The notes beneath the pieces were generated by a model. It saw only the letters and a program-made list of their open reading frames with translations, was not told where the DNA came from and did not search any database. Positions 42,205-51,646 of a stretch of DNA of 64,000 bases are shown piece after piece (the stretch's first letter is position 1; each line of letters starts with the position of its first letter). The stretch spans positions 1-64,000 of the forward strand of contig JBAQMZ010000054.1 of assembly GCA_049303315.1 (NCBI GenBank), given 5' to 3'. The position numbers and the translations under genes were made by a program. The DNA is from Methanoperedens sp049303315 (GTDB lineage Archaea; Halobacteriota; Methanosarcinia; Methanosarcinales; Methanoperedenaceae).

Positions 42205-43182
42205 ATGATAAATATTAGTTCAAGTGTATATGAAAAAGTGCCTATCAAAGCGGTAATTTTATATTTAGCCAGATCGAAACGAAAAGACATCGCCAGTCTG
42301 AAACGTAGCTTATCACTTTTAGATATTAATTTTAATGACAAATTCAATTATCCTGTTATTATTTTCCACGAAGACTTTAATGAAAATTTGATGGAAGAGA
42401 TTCGAAAAGCCACACGGTCAAACCTAAAATTTGAAAAAGTTGAATTCAAAGTTCCAGATTTTTTGAAGAAAGAGGATATTCCAGAGTTCATCTATGTGGA
42501 TGGTTTTGAATTTTCGATGGGATACCGACATATGTGCCGTTTTTTTAGTGGGCTTATTTACCAGAATCCTGCTCTTAAGGACTATGATTATTATTGGCGG
42601 CTGGATACTGACTCCTTCTTGCTTGATAAAGTAGATTATGACGTATTTCGTTTCATGCAAGAAAATAACTATATATATGGACATATACATACAGGTATTG
42701 ATAATCCTGCTGTTGTTAGTGGTCTTTGGAATATTACTGAAAAATATATTGAAGAGTATAATATTCAACCGACATTTTTGCTAAAGTTCACGTCCGGTGG
42801 AATTTGGGATATGACCGTTTTTGGTACCAATTTTGAAATATCAAAAATGGATTTCTGGTGTTCCCGTGATTTTATGGACTATTTTAATTATCTGGACCGG
42901 GCTGGGGGAATATATAAATATCGTTGGGGAGATGAATCCATACATTTTTTTGCGATCTCGATGTTTATTCCTGAAAATCAAGTTCACAAATTTAGCGATA
43001 TTGCATACCAACACCAAAGTTTTATTAATAACTATTCGATTAATCAGGATTCATTTTCAAAATTAGAAAACATAAAATTAGAAGTCATGACAAGCATTTT
43101 GAAATTGTCAACTGCTCTTAAAAGAAAATCAAAATTATACAGGAAGTTTATAGAGTTTTTCAGAAAAATACTTGGAGATTAA
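42205..43182 (+). CDS. GT15-like glycosyltransferase (fungal Kre2/Mnt1 alpha-mannosyltransferase type)
   Basis: 325 residues, no signal anchor. Several hallmark stretches of family GT15 are present in order: YRHMCRFFSG at 107-116, DYYWRLDTDSFLL at 128-140, DYDVFRFMQENNYIYG at 144-159, GTNFEIS at 207-213 (E211 corresponds to the proposed nucleophile region of yeast Kre2), YFNYLDRAGGIYKYRWGDESIH at 227-248, and VHKFSDIAYQH at 260-270. Known GT15 members are mostly fungal Golgi enzymes that add alpha-1,2-mannose from GDP-mannose. GDP-mannose use would fit the gmd/fcl genes here. The protein lacks the N-terminal membrane anchor of fungal forms, so it acts on the cytoplasmic side. It starts eight bases after the flippase. 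Confidence 0.78.
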   Translation: MINISSSVYEKVPIKAVILYLARSKRKDIASLKRSLSLLDINFNDKFNYPVIIFHEDFNENLMEEIRKATRSNLKFEKVEFKVPDFLKKEDIPEFIYVDGFEFSMGYRHMCRFFSGLIYQNPALKDYDYYWRLDTDSFLLDKVDYDVFRFMQENNYIYGHIHTGIDNPAVVSGLWNITEKYIEEYNIQPTFLLKFTSGGIWDMTVFGTNFEISKMDFWCSRDFMDYFNYLDRAGGIYKYRWGDESIHFFAISMFIPENQVHKFSDIAYQHQSFINNYSINQDSFSKLENIKLEVMTSILKLSTALKRKSKLYRKFIEFFRKILGD

Positions 43183-43223
43183 TAAAAGAATATGATTACG
43201 AATATTATGAGTATAGGTTAGTG

Positions 43224-44663
43224 ATGATTAAACGAATATTATTGGTAAATCCTGCAAAACAAGATAATTTTGTAGTTAACCGTATTCATATGGGATTATC
43301 CTTAATAGGGGAAATCTTGGCAAGAAACGGATATACCGTGAAAATAATGGATTATGCCTTTTTAAGGGGTATAAGAGACAAAATTGAAGTTCCAACCATA
43401 GAACAGGTTATTCATGAATTTAAGCCCGATTTAATTGGCATCTCTGTATTCACTTACGTCTATGACGAATGCAAAATCCTAATTGATAAGATTTCGGGCT
43501 GTTGTGATATACCTATAATTCTAGGAGGACCACATTTTACAATGTATCCTAGTGATTTTAGGACCGATAGTCGAATTAGCTACATTATTCGAGGAGAAGC
43601 AGATAGCATTATTTTAAATTTAATAGCATCTGCCACTCGTGAGCAATCTCCAGTTTTCATAGATTCTTCTCTGCCTTCTCCTGAAGAGATTCCTTCAATA
43701 AACCTTGATATAGCTTTTGGAAGCGAATATTTATCAGTATATCAAATCCAGTTGAGCCGTGGCTGCCCTTATAATTGTAGTTTTTGTATAATTAGTTCGA
43801 TTTCTGGTTGCCGTGTCAGATATAGGGATGTCAATACCTGTTTACATCAAATTGTAGAGGCAAAAAGAAGACACCCAAAGATTCAAACCATAGTTATTAC
43901 TGATGATTGCCCCACATCCAACATGAAACGTTTTAAAAATTTTTTGAAATTGTTTAGTGAAGCAAATACGGGTTGTGATCTTGCCATAGATAATATGAGA
44001 GCAAATCTTATTGACGAGGAATTGATTCAGCTATATGTAGCAGCAGGGGGGCAAAATATCTGCTTGGGAGTTGAGAGCGGACATCCTGAAGTATTCGAAT
44101 TAATCCATAAAGGCGAGTCGTTGAAAGACGTCAAGAAGGCTGCAAGGCTTATTAAAAAAAATAAGTTAATATTAGGCCTCTGCTTTGTGATTGGTCTGCC
44201 TGGGGACAATTTAGAACGTCATTTGTATTCTTTGAAATTTGCAAAATCCTTAAAACCAGATTATATATTCTGGAATATGTGCATTCCATGGCCTGGAACA
44301 GAAATAAATCAATGGTATGAGAAAAATGGAACACTTGGGGATTTACGTAATTTTTCTACGTTAATTGATCCCAAAGTTTATTATAAGCCCCCTCCAGCAA
44401 GCTCTTTTGATTTTCCTGCCGCTGACAGAATTAAGGCTTGGTTGATGGCTAATATGGAAACTTATTGGTTTCCATTAAGTAGTATAAAAAAAATAATAAT
44501 AGAATCTTATAAATATAAATTATATCGGTCTATTGGTATTTATATTACTGGATATATTCCACATTTAATAAATAATAGAAATACTCTGTTGCATCGAAAT
44601 TTACAACAATTCGGAATCAAAACCTTATTATTAAAGTTATTAAGAAAAGCTATAAAATCATGA
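43224..44663 (+). CDS. B12-binding-type radical SAM enzyme 5
   Basis: About 479 residues from ATG 43224 (a GTG at 43221 precedes it). IKRILLVNPAKQDNFVVNRIHMGLSLIGEILARNGYTVKIMD is the cobalamin-like domain; cluster motif SRGCPYNCSFC; LGVESGHPEVFELIHKGE; FVIGLPGDNLERH; MCIPWPGTEINQW. More diverged than the other four, especially the C-terminal region (MANMETYWFPLSSIKKIIIESYKYK), which lacks the YxxFYxRPxYLI motif. Likely a different position of the same product or a different reaction. Lies 41 nt after the GT15-like gene. Confidence 0.86.
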   Translation: MIKRILLVNPAKQDNFVVNRIHMGLSLIGEILARNGYTVKIMDYAFLRGIRDKIEVPTIEQVIHEFKPDLIGISVFTYVYDECKILIDKISGCCDIPIILGGPHFTMYPSDFRTDSRISYIIRGEADSIILNLIASATREQSPVFIDSSLPSPEEIPSINLDIAFGSEYLSVYQIQLSRGCPYNCSFCIISSISGCRVRYRDVNTCLHQIVEAKRRHPKIQTIVITDDCPTSNMKRFKNFLKLFSEANTGCDLAIDNMRANLIDEELIQLYVAAGGQNICLGVESGHPEVFELIHKGESLKDVKKAARLIKKNKLILGLCFVIGLPGDNLERHLYSLKFAKSLKPDYIFWNMCIPWPGTEINQWYEKNGTLGDLRNFSTLIDPKVYYKPPPASSFDFPAADRIKAWLMANMETYWFPLSSIKKIIIESYKYKLYRSIGIYITGYIPHLINNRNTLLHRNLQQFGIKTLLLKLLRKAIKS

Positions 44664-44747
44664 AAAGCATAAATAATGGCTGTTTAGATAGATATTTAGC
44701 TGATTACCTTTCCATTTTTGTACATTTGTTAAGAATGAGGTTATAAG

Positions 44748-45683
44748 ATGAAACTTTTAAAACTAATTATACAGAAAATAAGAGAGATTTTAGGTATTTC
44801 TTCTGGGTTCGCTGCTATGAATAGCCAGTTAGATGATGTGAAAATTCTAACGGCAAAAATTATGATTAATCATATAAAATCCTATGGAATATACGAGAAT
44901 ATTCATGAAACCGAATTCAAGGTTTTCTCACAGTGGGGAACAGATGGAATCATTCAATATTTGATAAATAATATTGAGATCTCAGAAAAAAAATTTATTG
45001 AGTTTGGGGTTCAATACTACACGGAATCAAACACAAGATTCCTGTTGATAAATAATAACTGGAAAGGGCTTGTAATTGATGGAAATAAGGAAAATATAGA
45101 TTACATCAAAAAAGATCCAATCTATTGGAGACGCGACTTAACAGGAGTTCATTATTTTATTAATAAGGATAATATAAATAATATCATCTCTGACAGTAAT
45201 TTTTTTGGTGAAATAGGGATTTTAAGCATCGATCTCGATGGGAATGACTACTGGATATGGGAATGCATAAACGTAGTTGATCCAATTATCGTTATTATCG
45301 AATACAATAGTGTTTTCGGTTACAAACACGCAATTACAATTCCATATAATCCAACTTTCGACAGGACAAAAGCGCATTACTCTAACCTATTCTTTGGCTG
45401 TTCATTGAAAGCCCTATGCTTATTGGCTGAAAAGAAAGGTTATATTTTCGTAGGTTCAGATAGCAGTGGGAACAATGCCTTTTTTATCAGAAATGATAAA
45501 ATTGGCAATATTAAATCTGTTAGCATTGAATCGGGGTATGTAAAATCAAAATTTAGAGAATCACGAGATATAAAAGGCCAATTATCTTACCTGTCCAGTG
45601 ATGATCGTCTTGAAAGTATCGAGGATATGCTTGTTTATGATGTCGAAAAAAATAGTTTGATAAAAATAAAAGAACTTTATTGA
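44748..45683 (+). CDS. FkbM-like SAM methyltransferase-fold protein
   Basis: 311 residues. KKFIEFGVQYYTESNTRFLLINNNWKGLVIDGNKENIDYIKK resembles the SAM-binding part of FkbM-like or related glycan-cluster methyltransferases (xxEFGxxxG...N...GxxIDG), and ILSIDLDGNDYWIWECI is the following acidic strand. Residue substitutions (GVQYYTESN for GxxxGxxS) leave activity open. Proteins of this kind are common in O-antigen and S-layer glycan loci. No signal peptide; N-terminal amphipathic helix. Likely co-transcribed with the GT4 gene 30 nt downstream. Confidence 0.65.
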   Translation: MKLLKLIIQKIREILGISSGFAAMNSQLDDVKILTAKIMINHIKSYGIYENIHETEFKVFSQWGTDGIIQYLINNIEISEKKFIEFGVQYYTESNTRFLLINNNWKGLVIDGNKENIDYIKKDPIYWRRDLTGVHYFINKDNINNIISDSNFFGEIGILSIDLDGNDYWIWECINVVDPIIVIIEYNSVFGYKHAITIPYNPTFDRTKAHYSNLFFGCSLKALCLLAEKKGYIFVGSDSSGNNAFFIRNDKIGNIKSVSIESGYVKSKFRESRDIKGQLSYLSSDDRLESIEDMLVYDVEKNSLIKIKELY

Positions 45684-45713
45684 AAAAAGATTTTTAAAGT
45701 AAATAGAATATTT

Positions 45714-46829
45714 ATGGAAGTATTATTCGATAATTCTATCTTTCAGCTACAACGTTACGGCGGCATTTCCAGATATTTTTATGAATTAATAACAAGACTT
45801 TCAGGTAAAGAAGACATGGAAATAAACCTTTTTGAAGGTTTTCATGTTAATGAATATGGCTTATCGAATCACAAAAGTGATTTTAGTTTATATAAAGGAT
45901 ATAAAGTTCCTGAAATAAAATATACAGGAGATGCCTTTGAAATAATTAATAAACTCTGGTTTGATAAAATATATTCTAAATCAAATTTTGATATTTATCA
46001 CCCTACTTATTATAGAAGAGATTTAAATAAATTTAAAAAAAGTCCTATTGTTCTAACAGTTTATGATATGATACATGAATTATATAGTGGACAATTTCGA
46101 GACGGTAAATCTGTTATAGAAGCAAAGAAAATCTCCATTGATTCTGCTGATATTATAATATGTATCTCTGAAAATACAAAAAAAGACCTTATTAGAATGT
46201 ATAATATTCCTGAAAATAAAATTAAAGTAGTTTATTTGGCAAACTCATTGCAATCGTCAAAAAGCATACCATTCAAGGAATTAGAAATAAAATATAATAT
46301 TAAAAAACCATATATCTTACATGTCGGCGTCCGAGGTGGTTATAAAAATTTTTCACTTTTGTTAGATGTCTATACATCTCATTTTTCAGACAAGTTTGAT
46401 TTAGTTTGTTTTGGTGAAAATAGGCTGGAAATAATCAAGAGATCAAATTTATTAAAAAATGTCTTCCATGTAAATGGTCCTGATAATTTGCTTGCTTCAT
46501 TATACCAAAATGCATTTTGTCTGGTATATCCATCCCTTTATGAAGGATTTGGCATTCCATTACTTGAATCTATGGCAATGGGATGTCCTGTTATTGCCAG
46601 TAATACAAGTTCAATTCCTGAAGTTGTAGGTGATGGTGGGATATTGTTTGATCCGCGCTCACAAAACGAGTTAATTCATGCTATTGAGTCCCTATATGAT
46701 GAATCTAATAGAAGCAAATTAATTAATCTAGGATTCGAACAAGAAAAAAAATTCAGCTGGGAAAAAACCGCCAACGAAACATTGGAAGTGTATAGGATCA
46801 TCTGTAGTGTTTATTCCCAAATTCTTTAG
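45714..46829 (+). CDS. GT4 glycosyltransferase, paralogue A
   Basis: 371 residues, GT-B fold. FDNSIFQLQRYGGISRYFYELITRLS is the N-terminal acceptor domain; SKNLFY-type donor domain with PYILHVGVRGGYKNFSLLLD and the EX7E-like CLVYPSLYEGFGIPLLESMAMGCPVIASNTSSIPEVVGD. Probably a retaining enzyme adding mannose, rhamnose or a related hexose. The first about 130 residues are nearly identical to paralogue B at 52423, even in DNA, whereas the middle is more diverged, suggesting recent gene conversion or partial duplication. Confidence 0.93.
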   Translation: MEVLFDNSIFQLQRYGGISRYFYELITRLSGKEDMEINLFEGFHVNEYGLSNHKSDFSLYKGYKVPEIKYTGDAFEIINKLWFDKIYSKSNFDIYHPTYYRRDLNKFKKSPIVLTVYDMIHELYSGQFRDGKSVIEAKKISIDSADIIICISENTKKDLIRMYNIPENKIKVVYLANSLQSSKSIPFKELEIKYNIKKPYILHVGVRGGYKNFSLLLDVYTSHFSDKFDLVCFGENRLEIIKRSNLLKNVFHVNGPDNLLASLYQNAFCLVYPSLYEGFGIPLLESMAMGCPVIASNTSSIPEVVGDGGILFDPRSQNELIHAIESLYDESNRSKLINLGFEQEKKFSWEKTANETLEVYRIICSVYSQIL

Positions 46830-46866
46830 AATTATTAGTTAAAAAATCAAGGGGCAATTAAAGCCC

Positions 46867-49800
46867 CTAATACCTGAGCTTCAATCCACCTTTCTCGGTC
46901 AATAGCTCCAGTGTCGCTATACCAGATATAGTCTCTTTTTGCTCTTTTTGCCCATCAAGTTTCACCTTTATTTCAGATTCATTTTTCTTTGCGCTGTATT
47001 TCGCCCCGGCTTCGAAGCGCTTTTTGGCTTCAATCGCCTGCTCCAATTCCTTGAGCAGCCCGTTCTTATCTTCGGAGTATTCTGCCTGCATCTTGTTTTC
47101 TACTGCATTTATGACGGTTTGGTCATTATATTGTGTACTGAGGACTTCGACTTTTACTTCCTTCCCTTCCTTTTTATGCTTCAAAACAAGCACAAGCGAG
47201 TTGCCCGCTTTGTCTGCAAGTACGTACTGTCTTAGCTTCCAGCCTTTTTCGTCTCCGTCATCCTCCTTACTATCCTTATTCTTCTTGGATGGCAATCCTG
47301 TGTAATTGACCTCGCTGCCGGTCTCGTTATTATAGACCTTGATATCCCTTGAAGTTGTATCAAACCTGATAGCTGCTTCCGGAGGCGTTTTATCGATGGT
47401 AAAGTTCACAGCCTTGTATGCTTTATTTCCACCCATATCGGTCGCCAGTGCCGTAAGCGTATACCCGCTTTCTGCAAAAATTGGAGTCCCACTTACATAT
47501 GGAGCACCGTTCAGCGCAACCGTTTGAGTATGCAGGTTCGTATCTGTAACGGCTATGACAGGAGTTACATTGTAATTGTAGTAGCTACCGTCGGTCACGC
47601 CGCTGATACTGATTATAGGAGAGGTTTTATCAATATTGATTGTCTGATTTCTGGTCATTTCAACATTGCCGGCGTTGTCGGTTGAGCGATAATAAACAGT
47701 TGTTATACCTTCGCTGCTTATGTTGAACAAAGTAGTATACGAACTCCAATTTGTACCATCAAAACTGAACTCTGTCTTTGCAATGCCTGCGCCCGCTTCA
47801 TCGTCGGCCGCTGTCAGGATTACCTGGACATCAGAGGTGTACCAGTTGTTGCTTCCAGGAGTTCCGGATAGAGAAATTGTTGTGGTGGGCGGGGTGGTAT
47901 CCGGGGGAGGGGTTCTTACCGTATCCTTAACTTCCGTATTGTTGATATTATCCACAATATCTGCGCTTAAAATGCTTATATCGTAGGTAGCATCACAGGA
48001 AAGTCCTGTAATGTTGAAATAAGATTGTGAAGTATTCTCCATATGTATACCATCGAGGTTTATCATTACATAGCTGAAGTCTTCATCTTCGGGATTCTCC
48101 CATGTCCAGTTTATCCATGCGCGGTTTCCTGTATCATAACCTGTTTTATGAGTCAGGTTTGCAATAGAAGCCGGCGGTCGTGTGTCGCTGGCTAATGAAC
48201 TATTGTAGTAAACCTTTCTATTCGCTGTAGCGCTGAATCCTTTATTGTCTGTCGCCACAACTTCAATTCTATTCTCGCCTTCTTTCAGAGCAAAGATGGT
48301 ATTCCAGTCTTCTTTACCCGCCTGAACTCCATTTACTGTTACATTTAAAATACCGCTGTCGTCATAGGCTGTTCCTTTTACTGTAACATTTTGTTTATTA
48401 AATATCTTGTTTTCAGGCGGTAAATCTATGCTAAGAATTGGAGGCTTTGTGTCCCTGACTGTTATGATTATGTTTGAGATATTAACCTGGTCCGTGCTAT
48501 CATTAACCAGCAGCGTTATATTGTGAACGCCAGCAGAAAGATTTGAGGTGGTATAGTTCCCATGACCGATTACATCGTCTCTGTCAGAAATCCAGGTTAG
48601 TCTGGTTAATATCCCATCCTCTCTATCAATACCTGTGCCGTTGAATGTTATTGGTTGCCCCTGATCCCATATGGAATCATCGGTTGGGGATGAAATGATT
48701 GCTGTGGGCGCATAATTCATGGTTATTGAATCTGGCATCTTTGTCGCATCCGGAATACCGTCATTGTTCAGGTCAAGCTGCATAGTGTAATCTGTCTGAG
48801 TGGTGTTCATCTGGAGATAAGCTTGTGAATCCCTGTTTATCGATACATTGTTATAATTTATGGTTATGGTACCGTTATTGGTCTTGTGTTCGATTGTGAA
48901 ATTGAACGATGAGCGGTCTCCTATTAGATTCTCTCTGCTGAAGTTTGACACGATTTTAATACTGTAATTTAGAGTGTTATTGTGTAAGAGTATAAAAGCT
49001 GGTAGCGTTACGTTACCAATCTTGTCTTCTTCAAAGTAATATGAGTCTGGTATGTTGTTCTCTATTACTCCACTGGCATTCAAGCCGGTGTGTCTTCCAA
49101 ATTCATCGTAGATATGGAGGTCGGCTGGTGAGTATATGTAAAAACTGCTAACCGGCTCACTTACTGTGCCTGTCATTTTTACATCATGAAGAGACATCTC
49201 AGTGATATGGAATATATCAAAGCCTATATCCACAATCATGTATCCATGAAGAGCGCTATCATCCTTCGTGGCGCTTCTTGTCTGGATAAATACAGGAGAT
49301 TTTCGAATTTTAAAAAATTCAGTAATAATTTTATTCACTATAAATGAACCAATACGATTGGTGACACTAAACATATTACTATCATTATATAAAAGCTCAG
49401 AATCATGAGTATGACCTGTGAGCACTAACTTCACATCCTTTTGTTTAACAAGATTAACAAATTCCTCACGGTTCTTGCTTATAACATTATAAGAACCAAA
49501 CAGCGATGAATCATATATTGCCGGGTGGTGCATAAAAATAATAGTCTTACCGTCGATTATGGTTTCATTAACAAATTTAATTTGATTAGAGTTATCATTT
49601 TTTGATAAACCTGATCCGCTTGGATATGCCCATTCTATTGGCTGAGATTGAATTGAGTCAAGGTCATGCCCAGAATCCAGACCTATAAACATGTATTTTT
49701 TATGCATAAAAGATTTATCGGAATAATCTCTGTCGTCAACAGTATTCTTGTAATTGATTATACCATTATTTGGGAAAACAGTATCGATCAAAAATTGTGG

Positions 49801-51405
49801 GTTTTCTTTCCCGCGTCTATCGTGATTTCCGGGAACAATGTAAACATCGATATTATTATCTTTAAATTTTTTGAGGAATGGTTTAAAATCCTGATATTGT
49901 TTTGCAGAGTTCCATTCGACCAAATCGCCCGTTATTAGTACAAAATCCGGCTTAGGGGAAAGTTCCAGGATATTTTGTACAACATTTTCGAACTTGCTAA
50001 TAGATTCTTTTCGCGATTTTTGGCAAATGATTGTCTGCATTTCTGTCAATAGCACTTTTTGTAAAAGATTATTTGCAAAGTTACTCGCTTTGAAACCACA
50101 TTCAGTAATATCAACCCCTATATGCACATCGGTTAATTGTACAAACCTGAATCCTTGCGGCGCTAATAGCACTACCACACTGGCGCTCCCGGAAACGCTT
50201 CCATTTGTTGCCGTAACTACTGTTGTGCCTGCTGCTTTTGCTATGAACACTCCGGTGTCGGGATTGATAGTGCCTACGCTTGTATTGCTGCTGCTCCAGG
50301 TCACTGTAGCATTTATTGGATTGTTGAACTGATCTTTAGGCGTAGCTGTGAAGGTCTGAGTTGCACCCGCAACCATCAATGCTGAGGACGATGAGACTGT
50401 TATGTTTTTCAGGATGGGTATTTGAATCTCGGTGCCCACGGTGACCGAGGGTTCAGGGGAGGCGTATTTGCGGACACGAATGTCATCATAATGTGTGTGC
50501 GATGACCCCCACGATCTTATGCCAACATAGCCAATTCCTGTTGTAGATGATCCTTGTGTTGATTTTAATAATGTACCAGACGTATCGTAAGCATTCCCTT
50601 CTAACTTGTCCTCATTCATTTTTAATTGAAATAAAAACCATGTGTTCAATGTGTTTGTGGCCCATGGGATACCTTTAATCGGATAACCAGCAAATGTGTA
50701 AAAGTCATTATATCCACTTCCTAGCCGTGCTGTAACTGATATATAGGAATATGGTGATGTCCAACGGCCATCAATGATCCAATGAGCAACGAATGCCGTA
50801 GATATTACTTTGATTTTAGCTTCTATTATGCCATTTTTTGTCTGAAATGTTTTTGAATGAATAAAATCTTCAGTATTTTGAGTGTCCATTAAACTTAATT
50901 CTCCATTTTCCATAACTGCCGTTGCGCCTTTAAGAATCGTCCACTTGCTCAAGTCTCCACTAAAATCATCAAAAAAATCAAAAGTCGTATCCCCATTACT
51001 CGAACTCAACGCGCTTGGATTTCCATAGTACATGCGTATGGCACTGGGCACAATCGGTATGCTCGGTATTTTCACCCAGATCCTGGCGGTTCTGCCAGTA
51101 TAATCCCAGTTTTCAATCCAGTAACTTAGCTCATTCCCACTTTCGTTTGTGAATCTTATATCTGCACCGCTGCCACTGGCATTGGTGGGGAAGTCGTTTC
51201 CTGTCAGGTTTACCAGCACCTGATAATCGGTCAAAGCACTACCAGTATTACTGATTGTTATATCCTTATAATATAACCAGCTTCCACCGCCCGAGTTGGA
51301 TAGCGCATCGGCAGCGGCACTACCGCATAACAGTAAAATCGCCAGAGTTGTTCCTACCGCAATTCTGAGGGCATGCCCTCTACTGTAAGATTTGTTTTTA
51401 ATCAT
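46867..51405 (-). CDS. Secreted multidomain metallophosphoesterase with Ig-like repeats
   Basis: 1512 residues. Signal peptide about 12-32 (LRIAVGTTLAILLLCGSAAADA). DUF2341-type domain at about 43-135 (KDITISNTGSALTDYQVLVNLTG) and a LamG-like domain to about 325; Big_2 domain about 333-412; calcineurin-like phosphoesterase from 420 with DVHIG (D426/H428), GDL at 493-495, GNHD at 526-529, HHPAIY and GHTHD; then Ig-like and FN3-like domains, an OmpL47-type domain (TPGSNNWYTSDVQVILTAADDEAG), and a lysine-rich tail with no membrane anchor. Probably cleaves phosphate esters at the cell surface or acts on wall polymers. AAGGTGG precedes the start; TTTTATATAG about 70 nt upstream is the likely TATA box. 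It interrupts the glycan operon in reverse orientation. Confidence 0.88.
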   Translation of the reverse strand: MIKNKSYSRGHALRIAVGTTLAILLLCGSAAADALSNSGGGSWLYYKDITISNTGSALTDYQVLVNLTGNDFPTNASGSGADIRFTNESGNELSYWIENWDYTGRTARIWVKIPSIPIVPSAIRMYYGNPSALSSSNGDTTFDFFDDFSGDLSKWTILKGATAVMENGELSLMDTQNTEDFIHSKTFQTKNGIIEAKIKVISTAFVAHWIIDGRWTSPYSYISVTARLGSGYNDFYTFAGYPIKGIPWATNTLNTWFLFQLKMNEDKLEGNAYDTSGTLLKSTQGSSTTGIGYVGIRSWGSSHTHYDDIRVRKYASPEPSVTVGTEIQIPILKNITVSSSSALMVAGATQTFTATPKDQFNNPINATVTWSSSNTSVGTINPDTGVFIAKAAGTTVVTATNGSVSGSASVVVLLAPQGFRFVQLTDVHIGVDITECGFKASNFANNLLQKVLLTEMQTIICQKSRKESISKFENVVQNILELSPKPDFVLITGDLVEWNSAKQYQDFKPFLKKFKDNNIDVYIVPGNHDRRGKENPQFLIDTVFPNNGIINYKNTVDDRDYSDKSFMHKKYMFIGLDSGHDLDSIQSQPIEWAYPSGSGLSKNDNSNQIKFVNETIIDGKTIIFMHHPAIYDSSLFGSYNVISKNREEFVNLVKQKDVKLVLTGHTHDSELLYNDSNMFSVTNRIGSFIVNKIITEFFKIRKSPVFIQTRSATKDDSALHGYMIVDIGFDIFHITEMSLHDVKMTGTVSEPVSSFYIYSPADLHIYDEFGRHTGLNASGVIENNIPDSYYFEEDKIGNVTLPAFILLHNNTLNYSIKIVSNFSRENLIGDRSSFNFTIEHKTNNGTITINYNNVSINRDSQAYLQMNTTQTDYTMQLDLNNDGIPDATKMPDSITMNYAPTAIISSPTDDSIWDQGQPITFNGTGIDREDGILTRLTWISDRDDVIGHGNYTTSNLSAGVHNITLLVNDSTDQVNISNIIITVRDTKPPILSIDLPPENKIFNKQNVTVKGTAYDDSGILNVTVNGVQAGKEDWNTIFALKEGENRIEVVATDNKGFSATANRKVYYNSSLASDTRPPASIANLTHKTGYDTGNRAWINWTWENPEDEDFSYVMINLDGIHMENTSQSYFNITGLSCDATYDISILSADIVDNINNTEVKDTVRTPPPDTTPPTTTISLSGTPGSNNWYTSDVQVILTAADDEAGAGIAKTEFSFDGTNWSSYTTLFNISSEGITTVYYRSTDNAGNVEMTRNQTINIDKTSPIISISGVTDGSYYNYNVTPVIAVTDTNLHTQTVALNGAPYVSGTPIFAESGYTLTALATDMGGNKAYKAVNFTIDKTPPEAAIRFDTTSRDIKVYNNETGSEVNYTGLPSKKNKDSKEDDGDEKGWKLRQYVLADKAGNSLVLVLKHKKEGKEVKVEVLSTQYNDQTVINAVENKMQAEYSEDKNGLLKELEQAIEAKKRFEAGAKYSAKKNESEIKVKLDGQKEQKETISGIATLELLTEKGGLKLRY

Positions 51406-51646
51406 TTTTCCACCTTTTTACAAAGTTGATAGTCTCCACTATGCGTTTTTGATGTAGAAACCACCGTTTTTGGTTTTGGGCGTTGCGTGATGTAAAGCTA
51501 TATAAAACTTGTGAAATTGTTTCTGAGGTTCAAAGGAGTTTTCATAAGAATGATTTTTATACTGGATGCCATCTATTTAGAAAAAAACACAAAGATTCGA
51601 TACAAGAGCTTGAAGTCAAATTAAAATGATCACAAGCAAATAAAAT
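51406..51646. other. Spacer between the phosphoesterase and a methyltransferase gene
   Basis: Holds the promoter of the minus-strand phosphoesterase (TATATAAAAC near 51500) and, at 51568-51627, a 3' remnant-like frame ending RKKHKDSIQELEVKLK stop, perhaps the tail of a lost gene. No RNA fold recognised. Confidence 0.35.
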
